From Methanobrevibacter wolinii SH (GTDB lineage Archaea; Methanobacteriota; Methanobacteria; Methanobacteriales; Methanobacteriaceae): a stretch of DNA of 64,000 bases. Below the pieces are notes generated by a model, which saw only the letters and a program-made list of their open reading frames with translations, searched no databases and had not been told where the DNA came from. Location of the stretch: positions 1-64,000 of the forward strand of contig NZ_JHWX01000007.1 of the NCBI RefSeq assembly GCF_000621965.1, given 5' to 3'. Position numbers and translations under genes: made by a program. Below are positions 1 to 8,920 of the stretch, one piece after another; positions within the stretch are counted from its first letter, which is position 1; the number at the start of each line of letters is the position of its first letter.

Positions 1-266
<266 letters not shown>

Positions 267-475
267 TGACAGAAAACATACATACACACAGAAGTACATA
301 AAAAAAAGAATTATAGACGAGTATTACATAAAAAAAATCCAATTGCAAAATATTCTCCTTCCCAAAAAAAAACAGAAAAAAAACACAACAATCAAATATC
401 ACCACATCTACTAAACCAACATCAAACCCAACACCAAGTATCAGGTCCTCACAAATAAACAATTACAATAAGTAA

Positions 476-487
476 TTGATATAAACA
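476..487 (-). promoter_or_regulatory. Candidate TATA box of the rRNA promoter
   Basis: On the minus strand the sequence GTTTATATCAA resembles an archaeal TATA box. It would place transcription start about 25 nt downstream, near 455, giving a leader of about 190 nt before the 16S 5' end. Evidence is motif similarity and position only; other AT-rich stretches nearby could also serve. Confidence 0.4.
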
Positions 488-539
488 TAAAATTTTGCTA
501 TATGTGGAAAAACAGTCATCATAGTCATAATGTGATTAT

Positions 540-1400
540 ACATTTTAACTTAAACCAACGCCATATAACACATAGCACATACTATACAGAAAGTAACAAC
601 ACACTCAAAATCAAATAGATATAATTGCAAAAACTAATAAAAATATTAAAAAGAAAAATTTAATTAATAGTTATTAAATTAAATATTAAATTTAATGATA
701 TTTAAATAAAATAACATCATAAATTAAGTTTTAATATTACCTTAAAATTAAAAATTTAATAAAATCTATTAATAATAAAATAAAAATTTAAAATTTATTA
801 AAAATAATAAATTAAAATTAATATCAAATTAATAATAAAATAAATATTAATAATAAATTAAACAACTAATCTAATGAAAAATAAAACTTAATAAATAAAT
901 TCAATAGATAATATTAAAAATATAAAAATTAGAAAAAAAAGTAATAAAAAAGTTTATAAAAATAATAATAAACACTGTTTAAAAAAATTAAAAAAAATAA
1001 TATAAATAAAGTAAAAATAAAATAATAAAAAATAAATTTTGAACAAATTTTAATATACTTAAAAATAACTTATTTCATCGAATATTTAAAAAATTAAAGA
1101 AAAAATAAGGATTTTTATAAAAATTAAATAGGAAAATATATATGCATAAAATTAGATATAATAAGAGACTTTTTTAATAAAAAAATAAAAACTTATACAA
1201 AGATTATAGTAAAAATAAGAGTATAATAGTTAATAAAAAACTAATAAAAATTTAAAAAATATTAAAAAAACAATTAATAAAATATTTTTAATAAAAATAT
1301 GAGTACTTAAATAATTAATAATTAATAAAAATTAAACATTAAATTTCAAATAGCTAATAAACAAAAGATTTATTAAAATAAAATTAAATAATCCATTATA
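540..1400. other. AT-rich spacer, no gene seen
   Basis: About 0.9 kb of extremely AT-rich sequence lies between the rRNA promoter region and the sugar phosphotransferase gene at 1427. I see no convincing ORF, tRNA or strong hairpin. It probably holds the outward promoters of both flanking transcripts. Confidence 0.6.
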
Positions 1401-1426
1401 ATTAGAAAAAATAAAAAGGTAAAATA

Positions 1427-2449
1427 ATGTTTACAATTACAAGAATACCACTTACAGTAATAGCCATAATTTGTGGTTTAGTTTCTTGGTTTTTAACAAG
1501 AGAAATAATGCCTCATCTTATTAGAAGATTAAAAAAAGCAAATATTGTTGGAAAAGATATCCATAAAAGTATGAAACCATTAGTAGCAGAAATGGGTGGA
1601 TTAGGAATATTATTTGGTTATATTATAGGTATATTTATAGGAATAATATTACACCCTGATTTAACCTTTGAGTTATCAATTGCACTTGTTGTAATTTTAC
1701 TTGTTGGTATGATTGGAATGGTTGATGATATACTTGCATTAAAATCATATGAAAAATTAATATTACTATTTTTAGCAGGTTTACCATTAATATGGATTGC
1801 ACCAAAAAATAGTGGAATATTTTATTTAATTTTAATACCTATAATCGTTTCAATAGCAAGTAATCTTACAAATATGCTTGCAGGTTTAAATGGTATTGAA
1901 TCAGGTCTTGGAATTATTTCAATGATATCACTTACAATATCATGTTTAATTCTTGGAAAATATGATGTTACAATATTAAGTATGAGTTTACTTGGTTCAC
2001 TTATAGCATTTTTATATTATAATAAAGCACCTGCAAAAGTCTTCCCTGGAGATACTGGAACATTAGTAATTGGTGCTACAATTGCAGTAATTGCACTTAT
2101 TGGACGTGTGAAACTTGTAGCATTTATTATTATGATTCCAAATATAATTGATGCATCTCTTAAATTTTATAGTGCAGGAGTAATGAACAGATCAGAACAA
2201 AAACCTACTCAAATTAATGAAAATGAAGAATTAGTAAGACCAGAAACTGGATTTAAATCTATGATTAGATTAGTTTTAAGACATCCAATTAAAGAAAAAA
2301 ATGCAGTTAAAATTATTTGGGGAATCGGTATAATATTTGGTATATTAGGTATTCTTGTTGCTATATATATGCCAATTCTTACAGGAAATGCATCACTTGC
2401 ACATATTTTAAAAATTAAAAACTCATTATATACTTTTAATTTTTTCTAA
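1427..2449 (+). CDS. MraY/Alg7-type lipid-phosphate sugar-1-phosphate transferase
   Basis: A 340-residue polytopic membrane enzyme of glycosyltransferase family 4. It transfers a sugar 1-phosphate (probably GlcNAc-1-P) from a UDP-sugar to a polyprenyl phosphate at the cytoplasmic membrane. Visible motifs are the Mg-binding MVDDILALKSYEK, NMLAGLNGIESGLG and VFPGDTGTLVIGA, spread among about ten hydrophobic helices. The N-terminal HKSMKPLVAEMGG and the NGIESGLG loop look more like the eukaryotic Alg7 and archaeal AglH branch than bacterial MraY. The alternative is the pseudomurein precursor transferase. An AGGT ribosome site precedes the ATG. The gene stands alone on the plus strand, and convergent genes follow. 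Confidence 0.85.
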   Translation: MFTITRIPLTVIAIICGLVSWFLTREIMPHLIRRLKKANIVGKDIHKSMKPLVAEMGGLGILFGYIIGIFIGIILHPDLTFELSIALVVILLVGMIGMVDDILALKSYEKLILLFLAGLPLIWIAPKNSGIFYLILIPIIVSIASNLTNMLAGLNGIESGLGIISMISLTISCLILGKYDVTILSMSLLGSLIAFLYYNKAPAKVFPGDTGTLVIGATIAVIALIGRVKLVAFIIMIPNIIDASLKFYSAGVMNRSEQKPTQINENEELVRPETGFKSMIRLVLRHPIKEKNAVKIIWGIGIIFGILGILVAIYMPILTGNASLAHILKIKNSLYTFNFF

Positions 2450-2478
2450 ATATTTCTATTTTTTACTTTTAAATATAT

Positions 2479-2976
2479 TTAAACCCACACTACATCATCA
2501 GTTTTATATACAAAATTATTAGAATAACAAATATTATAATATGGTGCATCTGTTTTATCTTCATTATGAAAACCATAAACAATTGATCTTCTTATACGGT
2601 TATTTATTACCTGACCTAAAACAGATTTTTCACTAAGACTAAGATTAAAATCAGAGGTAGCTGTAACCCTTATTAAAATATTTGTTTTTTTAAAACTATT
2701 ATTATAATTAGTCTTATAATAATCAATCTTTAATATTTTAACTTTTTTTGGATTAAATATATGACGATTAGTATATAAACTATTATACTCTTTAATTGAA
2801 TAAACAGATATACTATTAATTAATGTTGCCTCATAAGCCCCGGATTTTGCACAATTCAATGCAATATTTAATTCATTTTCTTCAGATATTACTTGAATAC
2901 TAGTTATAACAATCATAAGTAAGATAATTAAAAGAAAAAGATATTCTATAGATAATTGTCCTTTACTATCTAACAT
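2479..2976 (-). CDS. Class III signal peptide (pilin-like) protein
   Basis: A small protein of about 165 residues starting MLDSKGQLSIEYLF. The short polar start, then G-QLSIEY and a hydrophobic helix of about 20 residues, is the archaeal class III signal peptide pattern (QxSxEY), which EppA-type prepilin peptidases process just before the Q. The remainder is a short Asn/Tyr/Ser-rich extracellular domain with no recognised fold. I chose the ATG at 2976 because GGGAGGT lies 10 nt upstream and because it gives the canonical short leader; an in-frame ATG nine codons upstream is less likely. It lies downstream of another pilin-like gene ending at 3047, so the two are probably cotranscribed. It may be a minor pilin or a surface protein. 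Confidence 0.75.
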   Translation of the reverse strand: MLDSKGQLSIEYLFLLIILLMIVITSIQVISEENELNIALNCAKSGAYEATLINSISVYSIKEYNSLYTNRHIFNPKKVKILKIDYYKTNYNNSFKKTNILIRVTATSDFNLSLSEKSVLGQVINNRIRRSIVYGFHNEDKTDAPYYNICYSNNFVYKTDDVVWV

Positions 2977-3040
2977 AAAACACAATACCTCCCAACACTC
3001 CACAGATAATTATCCTATACTATCTAACATAAACCACAAT
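2951..3040 (-). repeat. 54-bp-offset duplication of a class III signal peptide start
   Basis: Positions 3005-3040 repeat 2951-2986 with only four differences, at an exact 54-bp (18-codon) offset. On the minus strand the upstream copy reads M-L-D-S-I-G-stop-L-S-V-E, against M-L-D-S-K-G-Q-L-S-I-E in the functional copy. The Gln at the cleavage site has become a TAA stop. It is a dead copy of the signal peptide start, placed just upstream of the live one. Confidence 0.8.
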
Positions 3041-3046
3041 TGTAAA

Positions 3047-3493
3047 TTAAACCCGATAAAACATGACATATGTAATATTATTATCTTCTATTTTTGTTAA
3101 TTTATAAGAAAATCCAGAATTCATTAAAAAATATGGAGGAGTTCCACCATTTTTAGTTTTAATATTAATTGGAGAAATAGCTGATTCACCACGATTAAAT
3201 TTATCATAAACATTAACATTATATTTTGAAATTTTAATATAATATGGATAACCTACTACATCAGATTTTAAATGAATTATTTTAGAGTACCCTATTTCAT
3301 TAGAAGATACTGAATTTATAGAAACTGAAATATTATCTGCTATTACGCGCTCCTCTAAATTTTCTTTAATTGTAAATACATTAGATAAATTTGAATATAA
3401 AAATCCAAATAATAAACTTGTAATTATAATAAGAATAATAATAGAAAATAAAAAATCTAGAGATATTATTCCATTATTGTCTTTTAAAAACAT
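3047..3493 (-). CDS. Pilin-like membrane-anchored protein, variant class III signal
   Basis: About 148 residues if the start MFLKDNNGIISLDFLF at 3493 is used. The layout of a short charged leader, then G-I-I-S-L-D-F, then a long hydrophobic helix matches a class III signal peptide in which the usual Gln and Glu-Tyr are replaced. The rest is a small secreted domain ending YVMFYRV. Translation could start up to 25 codons upstream, which would add a hydrophobic stretch and spoil the leader; no strong ribosome site decides this. It lies directly upstream of the second pilin-like gene, so the pair probably forms one transcript. Its function is not known. Confidence 0.6.
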   Translation of the reverse strand: MFLKDNNGIISLDFLFSIIILIIITSLLFGFLYSNLSNVFTIKENLEERVIADNISVSINSVSSNEIGYSKIIHLKSDVVGYPYYIKISKYNVNVYDKFNRGESAISPINIKTKNGGTPPYFLMNSGFSYKLTKIEDNNITYVMFYRV

Positions 3494-3604
3494 AAAAGTA
3501 CTTAGAATAATTAAAATTATAAAATTCAATAATTTAAACATTAAAAATAGAATATAATTAAAAATCAATATTAAGTTTAAAAATAATTTTAAATTTAAAA
3601 TAAA

Positions 3605-3670
3605 ATAAAGTCTGTTAAAATTCTATTTTTTATAATAATTTAATACTTGAAAAATTAAATTAAATACAGT
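3605..3670. repeat. Remnant of dispersed inverted-repeat element
   Basis: The stretch with AAAGTCTGTTAAAATTCTAT followed by TTTAATACTTGAAAAATTAA matches the left part and core of the element best preserved at 39832-39938. The right arm is not recognisable, so it is a decayed copy. Confidence 0.5.
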
Positions 3671-3813
3671 GCTCTAAAAATTAGAAGAACTTCAAAAAAA
3701 AGCATGAAATATATAATTTCTTAAAAATAGCTAAATTATAACACAATTTAATAAAAATCATCTAAAGTTTATGATTAAGTTTTAAAATAAGATAAAAATT
3801 AAGAATTATGAAG

Positions 3814-4266
3814 TTATAAAGCTTCATCAATTCTATCTTCAATAATACCAAAAATTCTTTCATCAATTCCTAAAGGTTCAGTTAAAACAATTTCTCCATC
3901 AAAATCAACTGTTTCTATATCATGATGATGGTGATGATGATGATGTTCATCATTATGACTATGTTCATGATGTTCTTCTTTAACTTTTGGTTCTAAACCT
4001 AATATTTTAGGAATATCTCTTTTAGTATGCATTCCATTAGCAACGAAAACAGGAACAACAATAATTTTATCTAAATCTCCTTTTGATTTTAAAGTTTCAA
4101 AAGCATCAGGAATAGAAGGTTTTCTAATTTCCATGAAACCTACTTCAACGATAGCATCAGGATGATTTTTAGTATACATATCTTTATAAGCATTAATTAC
4201 TACTGCTCCATCTTCTAATTTACTTCCATGTGAAAGAAGTAAAATTCCAGTTTTATTTTCACTCAT
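3814..4266 (-). CDS. cfbA: Sirohydrochlorin Ni/Co chelatase, small CbiX type
   Basis: A 150-residue small chelatase that inserts nickel into sirohydrochlorin (first step to coenzyme F430) or cobalt (corrinoid route). The family's metal-binding histidines are visible as His13 in LLSHGS and His80 in GMHTKRD. An insert at about residues 99-115 contains eight consecutive histidines plus nearby His/Glu residues and probably binds or stores metal. Length fits the single-domain archaeal CbiXS/CfbA form, which acts as a homodimer. GTGAT precedes the ATG. It is a single-gene unit; the next gene leftward is 245 bp away. A palindrome lies about 55-70 bp upstream. The metal specificity cannot be told from sequence. 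Confidence 0.9.
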   Translation of the reverse strand: MSENKTGILLLSHGSKLEDGAVVINAYKDMYTKNHPDAIVEVGFMEIRKPSIPDAFETLKSKGDLDKIIVVPVFVANGMHTKRDIPKILGLEPKVKEEHHEHSHNDEHHHHHHHHDIETVDFDGEIVLTEPLGIDERIFGIIEDRIDEAL

Positions 4267-4320
4267 TATATCACATAATTTTAATTAATTAAAAATTTAA
4301 TAACAATTTAAATTTTGTTA

Positions 4321-4353
4321 ATACAATATTATTGTATAATAATAGTATTGTAC
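4321..4353. promoter_or_regulatory. Palindromic candidate operator upstream of cfbA
   Basis: Positions 4321-4337 form a 17-nt palindrome with a single central base, with half-site TACAATA. A third, inverted half-site (GTATTGTAC) sits at 4345-4353. They lie in the probable core promoter of cfbA. A metal-responsive regulator such as NikR would suit the gene, but this is inference from position only, and AT-rich palindromes arise easily in this genome. Confidence 0.4.
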
Positions 4354-4541
4354 ATTAGCTTTTAAATACTTTTTTACTTAAATTCAATAAAATAAAAATA
4401 AGTATTACTTTTATTAAAATTAAAGAGTTTAAGTAATAATTAAATAAGTTTAAAGAATTTAAAACATTTTTATAATAATATAGAATAAAAATTAAATAAT
4501 TAAAAAAATAATATTAAAATTTAATTTAAAAATTAAAGATA

Positions 4542-6503
4542 TTATATTTTAGATTTAAAATAATCCTTATTTAAATTAAATAAATGACTTTTATTATCTT
4601 TATTATTAATACCATAATTTAGTAATAAAGAAGAATTAATTATTACTAAAACAGAACCTAAATTATGAATAAGTGCACCTATTACTGGATTGATTATTCC
4701 AAAAATAGCTAAAAACATTGCAGTAAAATTAATAGCTAATGAAAGAGCAATATTAAAATTTATTTTATTTAATGTTTTTCTAGATATCTTAAATAAATGA
4801 GGTAAATATTTAATATTATCATTTATAAGAGTAATATCAGAAGCATTAACTGTAATATCACTTCCAATTCCACCCATTGCAATACCTACATCTGCTTTTT
4901 TAAGTGCAGGTCCATCATTAATACCATCACCAATTACAGCAATTTTTTTATCTGAATTTTGATAATCTTTAATTATATTAAGTTTATCTTCAGGCATACA
5001 ATTTGATTTAAAATCCCCTATATTAACTTGAGATGAAATACTTTTAGCAGTTTTATAGTTATCACCAGTAAGCATAATAGAATTAATACCTAAGTTATTT
5101 AGTTGATTAATCACTGATTTTGAATCAGATCTTAATACATCTAAAAGAACAATAGCACCTAAAAATTTATTTTTAGTAGAAATATATACAATAGTTGAAT
5201 TTTCATATTTATTTAATAAATCATTAGGAACTTTAGTATAATTTAAGATATACTCTTTTTTACCAATAAATATTTCATTTTGATTATTATTTTTATAATC
5301 ATTTAATTTTTGATTTAAATCTTTATCAAGTAATCTTCCTTTAACTCCTTGACCTAAAATCATTTTAAAATTATCTACATTAAGATAGTTTAAATTATAA
5401 TCTTTTTTAAATGTTTCATTAATAGATTTAGCAATTGGATGTTCAGAATTTTTTTCAATAGATGAACTAAGAGAAATTAATTCTTCTTTTGTAATATTTC
5501 CATATGGTATAATATTAATAATACGTGGTTTTCCATAAGTTAATGTTCCAGTTTTATCAAAAGCAATATTATTAATCTTAGATAATATTTCAATTGTTTT
5601 ACCATTTCTTACTAAAATACCTAATTTACTAAGATTACCATTTGCTGCTACAATTGCAGTTGGTGTTGCAAGTACTAAACCACATGGACAAAATACAACA
5701 AGTACAGTAACAGCACGAATTATTTGACCTGTTATTAACCAAGTTCCTAAAGCCATAATTATTGCAATAAATACAATCCAAGTAGCCCATTTATCTGCTT
5801 GTCTTACAATATTTGCATTTTCAGGTTTTGCTTCTTCAATAAGATTTATAAGATTTTGTATAGAACTATTTTTACCTTCTTTTAATGCTTTCATATAAAA
5901 AGTACCATAAGTATTAATAGTTCCACTTAAAATTCTAGAATTTATTTTTTTATCTTGAGGAATACTTTCACCAGTTAAAGGAGATTCATCTACTGTAGTA
6001 CTACCTTTTATTATAATACCATCAACAGGAATAGTTTCTCCAGGTAAAACTTTTAAAATATCTCCAACTTTAACAGCATCAATATCTGTAAATACTTCTT
6101 CTTCATTAGTTTTATTATAATTAATAATAATTCTACTATTAATTGGATTTAAATCATAAAGAGACTTCATACTATTTTCTGTTTTATTTACAGTATAATC
6201 TTCAAGATATCCTCCAATTGCCATAATTATAGAAATTACACTTGCTGCAAATACTTCTCCAATAATTATTGATGATATAATACCTATAGATACTAAAACA
6301 TCTGCTTTAATATCATGATTAAAAACAAGGCCTATTATTGCATCTTTTATAATAGGAATACCGCATAATAAAATTCCAATCCATGCAAAATCAAATAAAC
6401 CTAATTTTATTTTTAGAAAACTTAAAAAGATTGAAACAATTGAGATTAATATAATTATCCCATTTCTTTTATACTCATTTATTATTAATTCTCTTAATCT
6501 CAT
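4542..6503 (-). CDS. Heavy-metal P1B-type ATPase without N-terminal metal domain
   Basis: About 653 residues. This ATP-driven cation pump carries every P1B hallmark: TGES in the actuator domain (about residue 177), the membrane CPC motif in FCPCGLVLATP (about 272), phosphorylated Asp in DKTGTLT (about 316), SEHPIAK of the nucleotide domain, GDGINDGPAL, and a last-helix motif HNLGSVLVIINSS. There is no N-terminal HMA domain: helices begin by about residue 15. Helix motifs fit the Zn/Cd/Co group better than the Cu group. I start at the ATG at 6503 behind GTGGTT; the in-frame GTG nine bases upstream belongs to the ribosome site. It lies upstream of and codirectional with cfbA, which hints at Ni/Co or Zn homeostasis, but 275 bp and a promoter separate them. 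Confidence 0.9.
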   Translation of the reverse strand: MRLRELIINEYKRNGIIILISIVSIFLSFLKIKLGLFDFAWIGILLCGIPIIKDAIIGLVFNHDIKADVLVSIGIISSIIIGEVFAASVISIIMAIGGYLEDYTVNKTENSMKSLYDLNPINSRIIINYNKTNEEEVFTDIDAVKVGDILKVLPGETIPVDGIIIKGSTTVDESPLTGESIPQDKKINSRILSGTINTYGTFYMKALKEGKNSSIQNLINLIEEAKPENANIVRQADKWATWIVFIAIIMALGTWLITGQIIRAVTVLVVFCPCGLVLATPTAIVAANGNLSKLGILVRNGKTIEILSKINNIAFDKTGTLTYGKPRIINIIPYGNITKEELISLSSSIEKNSEHPIAKSINETFKKDYNLNYLNVDNFKMILGQGVKGRLLDKDLNQKLNDYKNNNQNEIFIGKKEYILNYTKVPNDLLNKYENSTIVYISTKNKFLGAIVLLDVLRSDSKSVINQLNNLGINSIMLTGDNYKTAKSISSQVNIGDFKSNCMPEDKLNIIKDYQNSDKKIAVIGDGINDGPALKKADVGIAMGGIGSDITVNASDITLINDNIKYLPHLFKISRKTLNKINFNIALSLAINFTAMFLAIFGIINPVIGALIHNLGSVLVIINSSLLLNYGINNKDNKSHLFNLNKDYFKSKI

Positions 6504-6504
6504 T

Positions 6505-6640
6505 TTAACCACTAATCAACTTAAAAACTTATTAAAAATTCTTATAACTCCAATTTAACAATATATAAACTTAAAACCTATTAAAAATTTTCATAATTCC
6601 AATTTAACCACTAATTAACTTAAAAATTAAAAAATAAATT
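6505..6640. repeat. Imperfect tandem repeat in the ATPase leader
   Basis: Three imperfect copies of a roughly 49-bp unit containing TTTAACCACTAATTAACTTA and TATTAAAAATT follow one another. The copy next to the gene carries its ribosome site (GTGGTT on the minus strand). The third copy is incomplete. Confidence 0.65.
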
Positions 6641-7223
6641 AATTTAATAAAATAATAGATAATCTAAAAGGAATACTAAAATTTTTAATAAATAAGTTTT
6701 AAATAATCAAACTAAATTTATTAAAAATACATAATTAATAAAGTTTACTTTAATTTAAATAAATTAAATTTAAAATATTTCTTTATTTTTAAAATTAATA
6801 AATAACAATTAATTAATTTAAAATATATTAAATCTAAATTAAATACAAATAAAATAAAACTAAATTAAATCTTTATTTTAGAAATAATCAATATAATATA
6901 AATAAAGAATAGTATATAAAGTTTATTGGAATTATGATTAAAATTATTAAAGTTAACTTGATATTGAAATTTTAAAAAGAAATAAAAATAGCTAAAGAAT
7001 ATAAAAATAAACTATAAACCAATAATTAAATAATATATTAGTTTAAAATAAATATTTTAAAAAAATGAAATAAAATAAAAAGTAATAATAAAAATTAAGA
7101 AAAAATAATATAAAGAATAAAATATATTTTAGAAAAATGAAGTAATACTTTAATATAAAAAATTAATAAAAAATTAATTACTTAAATTATATTAAAATAA
7201 TTAATTTAAGAATATATGAACTT
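6641..7223. other. AT-rich spacer, no gene seen
   Basis: About 580 bp of nearly pure A/T sequence lies between cbiF and the P-type ATPase. I see no ORF of note and no tRNA or strong hairpin. It presumably contains the ATPase promoter and the 3' end of cbiF transcripts. Confidence 0.55.
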
Positions 7224-7982
7224 TTAATGTCTATATTCATGTTTAAAATCTTTATCATATAATTTAGATGGATTAAAATCAGCATTAGTATCTAAAGCAT
7301 CACCAACAATAATCATAGATGTTTTAGTAAAATTAGCATCATGAACTTTACTTACAATATCTCCAAGAGTTCCCCTAAGTATTTCTTGATCAGGCCAAGT
7401 TGCTTTTTTAACAACAGCAATAGGAGTATCTTTTTCATAACCAACAAGAAGTTCATCAACAACTTTATCAATCATAGAAACACCTAAAAATATACACATT
7501 GTAGCATGATGTTTTGATAAACTTGCAAGACTTTCACCTTTAGGTTTTGGAGTTCTTCCTTCAGGACGAGTAATAATAACAGTTTGAGAAACTTCTGGAA
7601 GAGTTAACTCAGTTTCAAGTGCAGCAGCAGAACCAAATACAGAACTTACACCAGGAATTACTTCATAATTAATATTTAATTTTTTAAGTTCTCTAATTTG
7701 TTCAGCAATAGCACCATATATAGATGGATCTCCTGTATGTACACGTGCAACTAATTTACCTTCAAAACATGCATTTTTAATAACTTCTGTAGTTTCATTT
7801 AGATTCATTGATGCACTATTATAAATTTTCGCATCATTTTCATTATATTCTAATATTTTTGGATTAACAAGTGATCCTGCATATATAATAACATCTACTT
7901 TTTGTATAATTTTATACCCCTTAATTGTTAAAAGTTCTACATCACCAGGACCTGCACCAATAAAAACAACTTTACCTTCCAT
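7224..7982 (-). CDS. cbiF: Cobalt-precorrin-4 C11-methyltransferase
   Basis: 252 residues. It methylates C-11 of cobalt-precorrin-4 using SAM, in anaerobic corrinoid synthesis. Family signatures are the N-terminal VVFIGAGPGDVELLTIKGYK, VIYAGSLVNP, VARVHTGDPSIYGA and the EVIPGVSSVFG region, all typical of CbiF/CobM within the tetrapyrrole methylase superfamily. Length is normal. I start at the ATG at 7982, with GTGAT just upstream. The gene is a single unit. Methanogens that reduce methyl groups need corrinoid for MtrA and MtaC-type proteins, so it works with cobQ (34305) and possibly cfbA. Confidence 0.95.
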   Translation of the reverse strand: MEGKVVFIGAGPGDVELLTIKGYKIIQKVDVIIYAGSLVNPKILEYNENDAKIYNSASMNLNETTEVIKNACFEGKLVARVHTGDPSIYGAIAEQIRELKKLNINYEVIPGVSSVFGSAAALETELTLPEVSQTVIITRPEGRTPKPKGESLASLSKHHATMCIFLGVSMIDKVVDELLVGYEKDTPIAVVKKATWPDQEILRGTLGDIVSKVHDANFTKTSMIIVGDALDTNADFNPSKLYDKDFKHEYRH

Positions 7983-8017
7983 AAATATCACAGTTTTAAA
8001 AATTTATTTAATTTAAT

Positions 8018-8310
8018 TAATGATTTATTTAATAATTGTAATAACGAATTTTTTTTAAAATAAACCCTATAATAAAAACTCTAAAATAATAATTAATAAT
8101 TTATTTAATAATTACAATAATTAAGTTTTTAAAATAAACCATATACTAATCACAATAAAAACTCTAAAATAATAATTAATAATTTATTTAATAATTACAA
8201 TAATTAAGTTTTTAAAATAAACCATATACTAATCACAATAAAAACTCTAAAATAATAATTAATAATTTATTTAATAATTACAATAATTAAGTTTTTTAAA
8301 ATAAACTATA
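8018..8310. repeat. 83-bp tandem repeat, about 3.5 copies
   Basis: Units recur at exactly 83-bp spacing (equivalent points at 8101, 8184 and 8267). The second and third units are nearly identical, while the first, starting near 8018, is more diverged and the last is partial. Each unit contains TTTAATAATTACAATAATTA and AAACCATATACTAATCACAA. It fills most of the gap between cbiF and the VOC gene. It is not CRISPR-like because there are no unique spacers. Confidence 0.9.
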
Positions 8311-8476
8311 TATCTTATTTTAATAATAAGAATTAAAATAAAAAGTCAATTAAAAACCTTATTTTTTAAAGAATTTCAAGAAATAACAATATAGTCATTA
8401 AATAGCTATAAAATAAAATTAAGATAATTAATTAAAAAAAATATAAAAATTGAATTTAGAATAAATAACTATAAAA

Positions 8477-8827
8477 TTATTTAGTATGTTCTATTATAAC
8501 AATATTTATTCCATCCGGATCTTGAAACATTGCCATATAACCAACAGATATTTCAGTAGGTTCTAAACTAAATTCAATTCCTTTACTTTTTAAAGATTCA
8601 ACCTCTTTATTAATATCATCAACAAGCATACCAGTAGCAAATAAACCAGGACTATTAACATTATCCTTAATAAGTTCTATTAAAACATCACCTTCACCTT
8701 TCATCAAGGTAATTAAAGAACCATTTGGAGGAGTAATAGTCTCTTCAACTTCAAAACCAAGTAATTTATAAAAATCAATTGATTTATTCATATCACTTAC
8801 TATTCTTGTACTATACTTAATTTTCAT
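8477..8827 (-). CDS. VOC (glyoxalase/bleomycin resistance) family protein
   Basis: 116 residues forming one vicinal-oxygen-chelate domain of two beta-alpha-beta-beta-beta halves. Recognisable features are the opening STRIVSDMNKSIDFYKLLGF, the middle VDDINKEVESLKSKG and the end MAMFQDPDGINIVIIEH, where the metal-ligand Glu sits. Proteins of this kind act as dimers and may be lactoylglutathione lyase-like, but substrate cannot be assigned, since methanogens lack glutathione. GGTGAT precedes the ATG. It is probably monocistronic. Confidence 0.85.
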   Translation of the reverse strand: MKIKYSTRIVSDMNKSIDFYKLLGFEVEETITPPNGSLITLMKGEGDVLIELIKDNVNSPGLFATGMLVDDINKEVESLKSKGIEFSLEPTEISVGYMAMFQDPDGINIVIIEHTK

Positions 8828-8920
8828 TTTAAATCACCAAAAAACTATTTTAAGATATAAAAGTTTATAAAAAACTTAAAAATATGAAATTCAAATCTAA
8901 AATTAAGTTATAAATAATAA

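Noticed and set aside
6504-6512. GTG start for the P-type ATPase, and similar GTG starts at cbiF, the DUF1894 gene, the 3HCDH gene, DUF354 and DUF4013
   Set aside because: In each case the GTG is part of the ribosome-binding sequence (GTGAT, GTGGTT or GGTG) and an ATG at proper spacing follows.
8018-8310. Possible CRISPR array
   Set aside because: The 83-bp units abut without unique spacers, and no cas genes are in the window.
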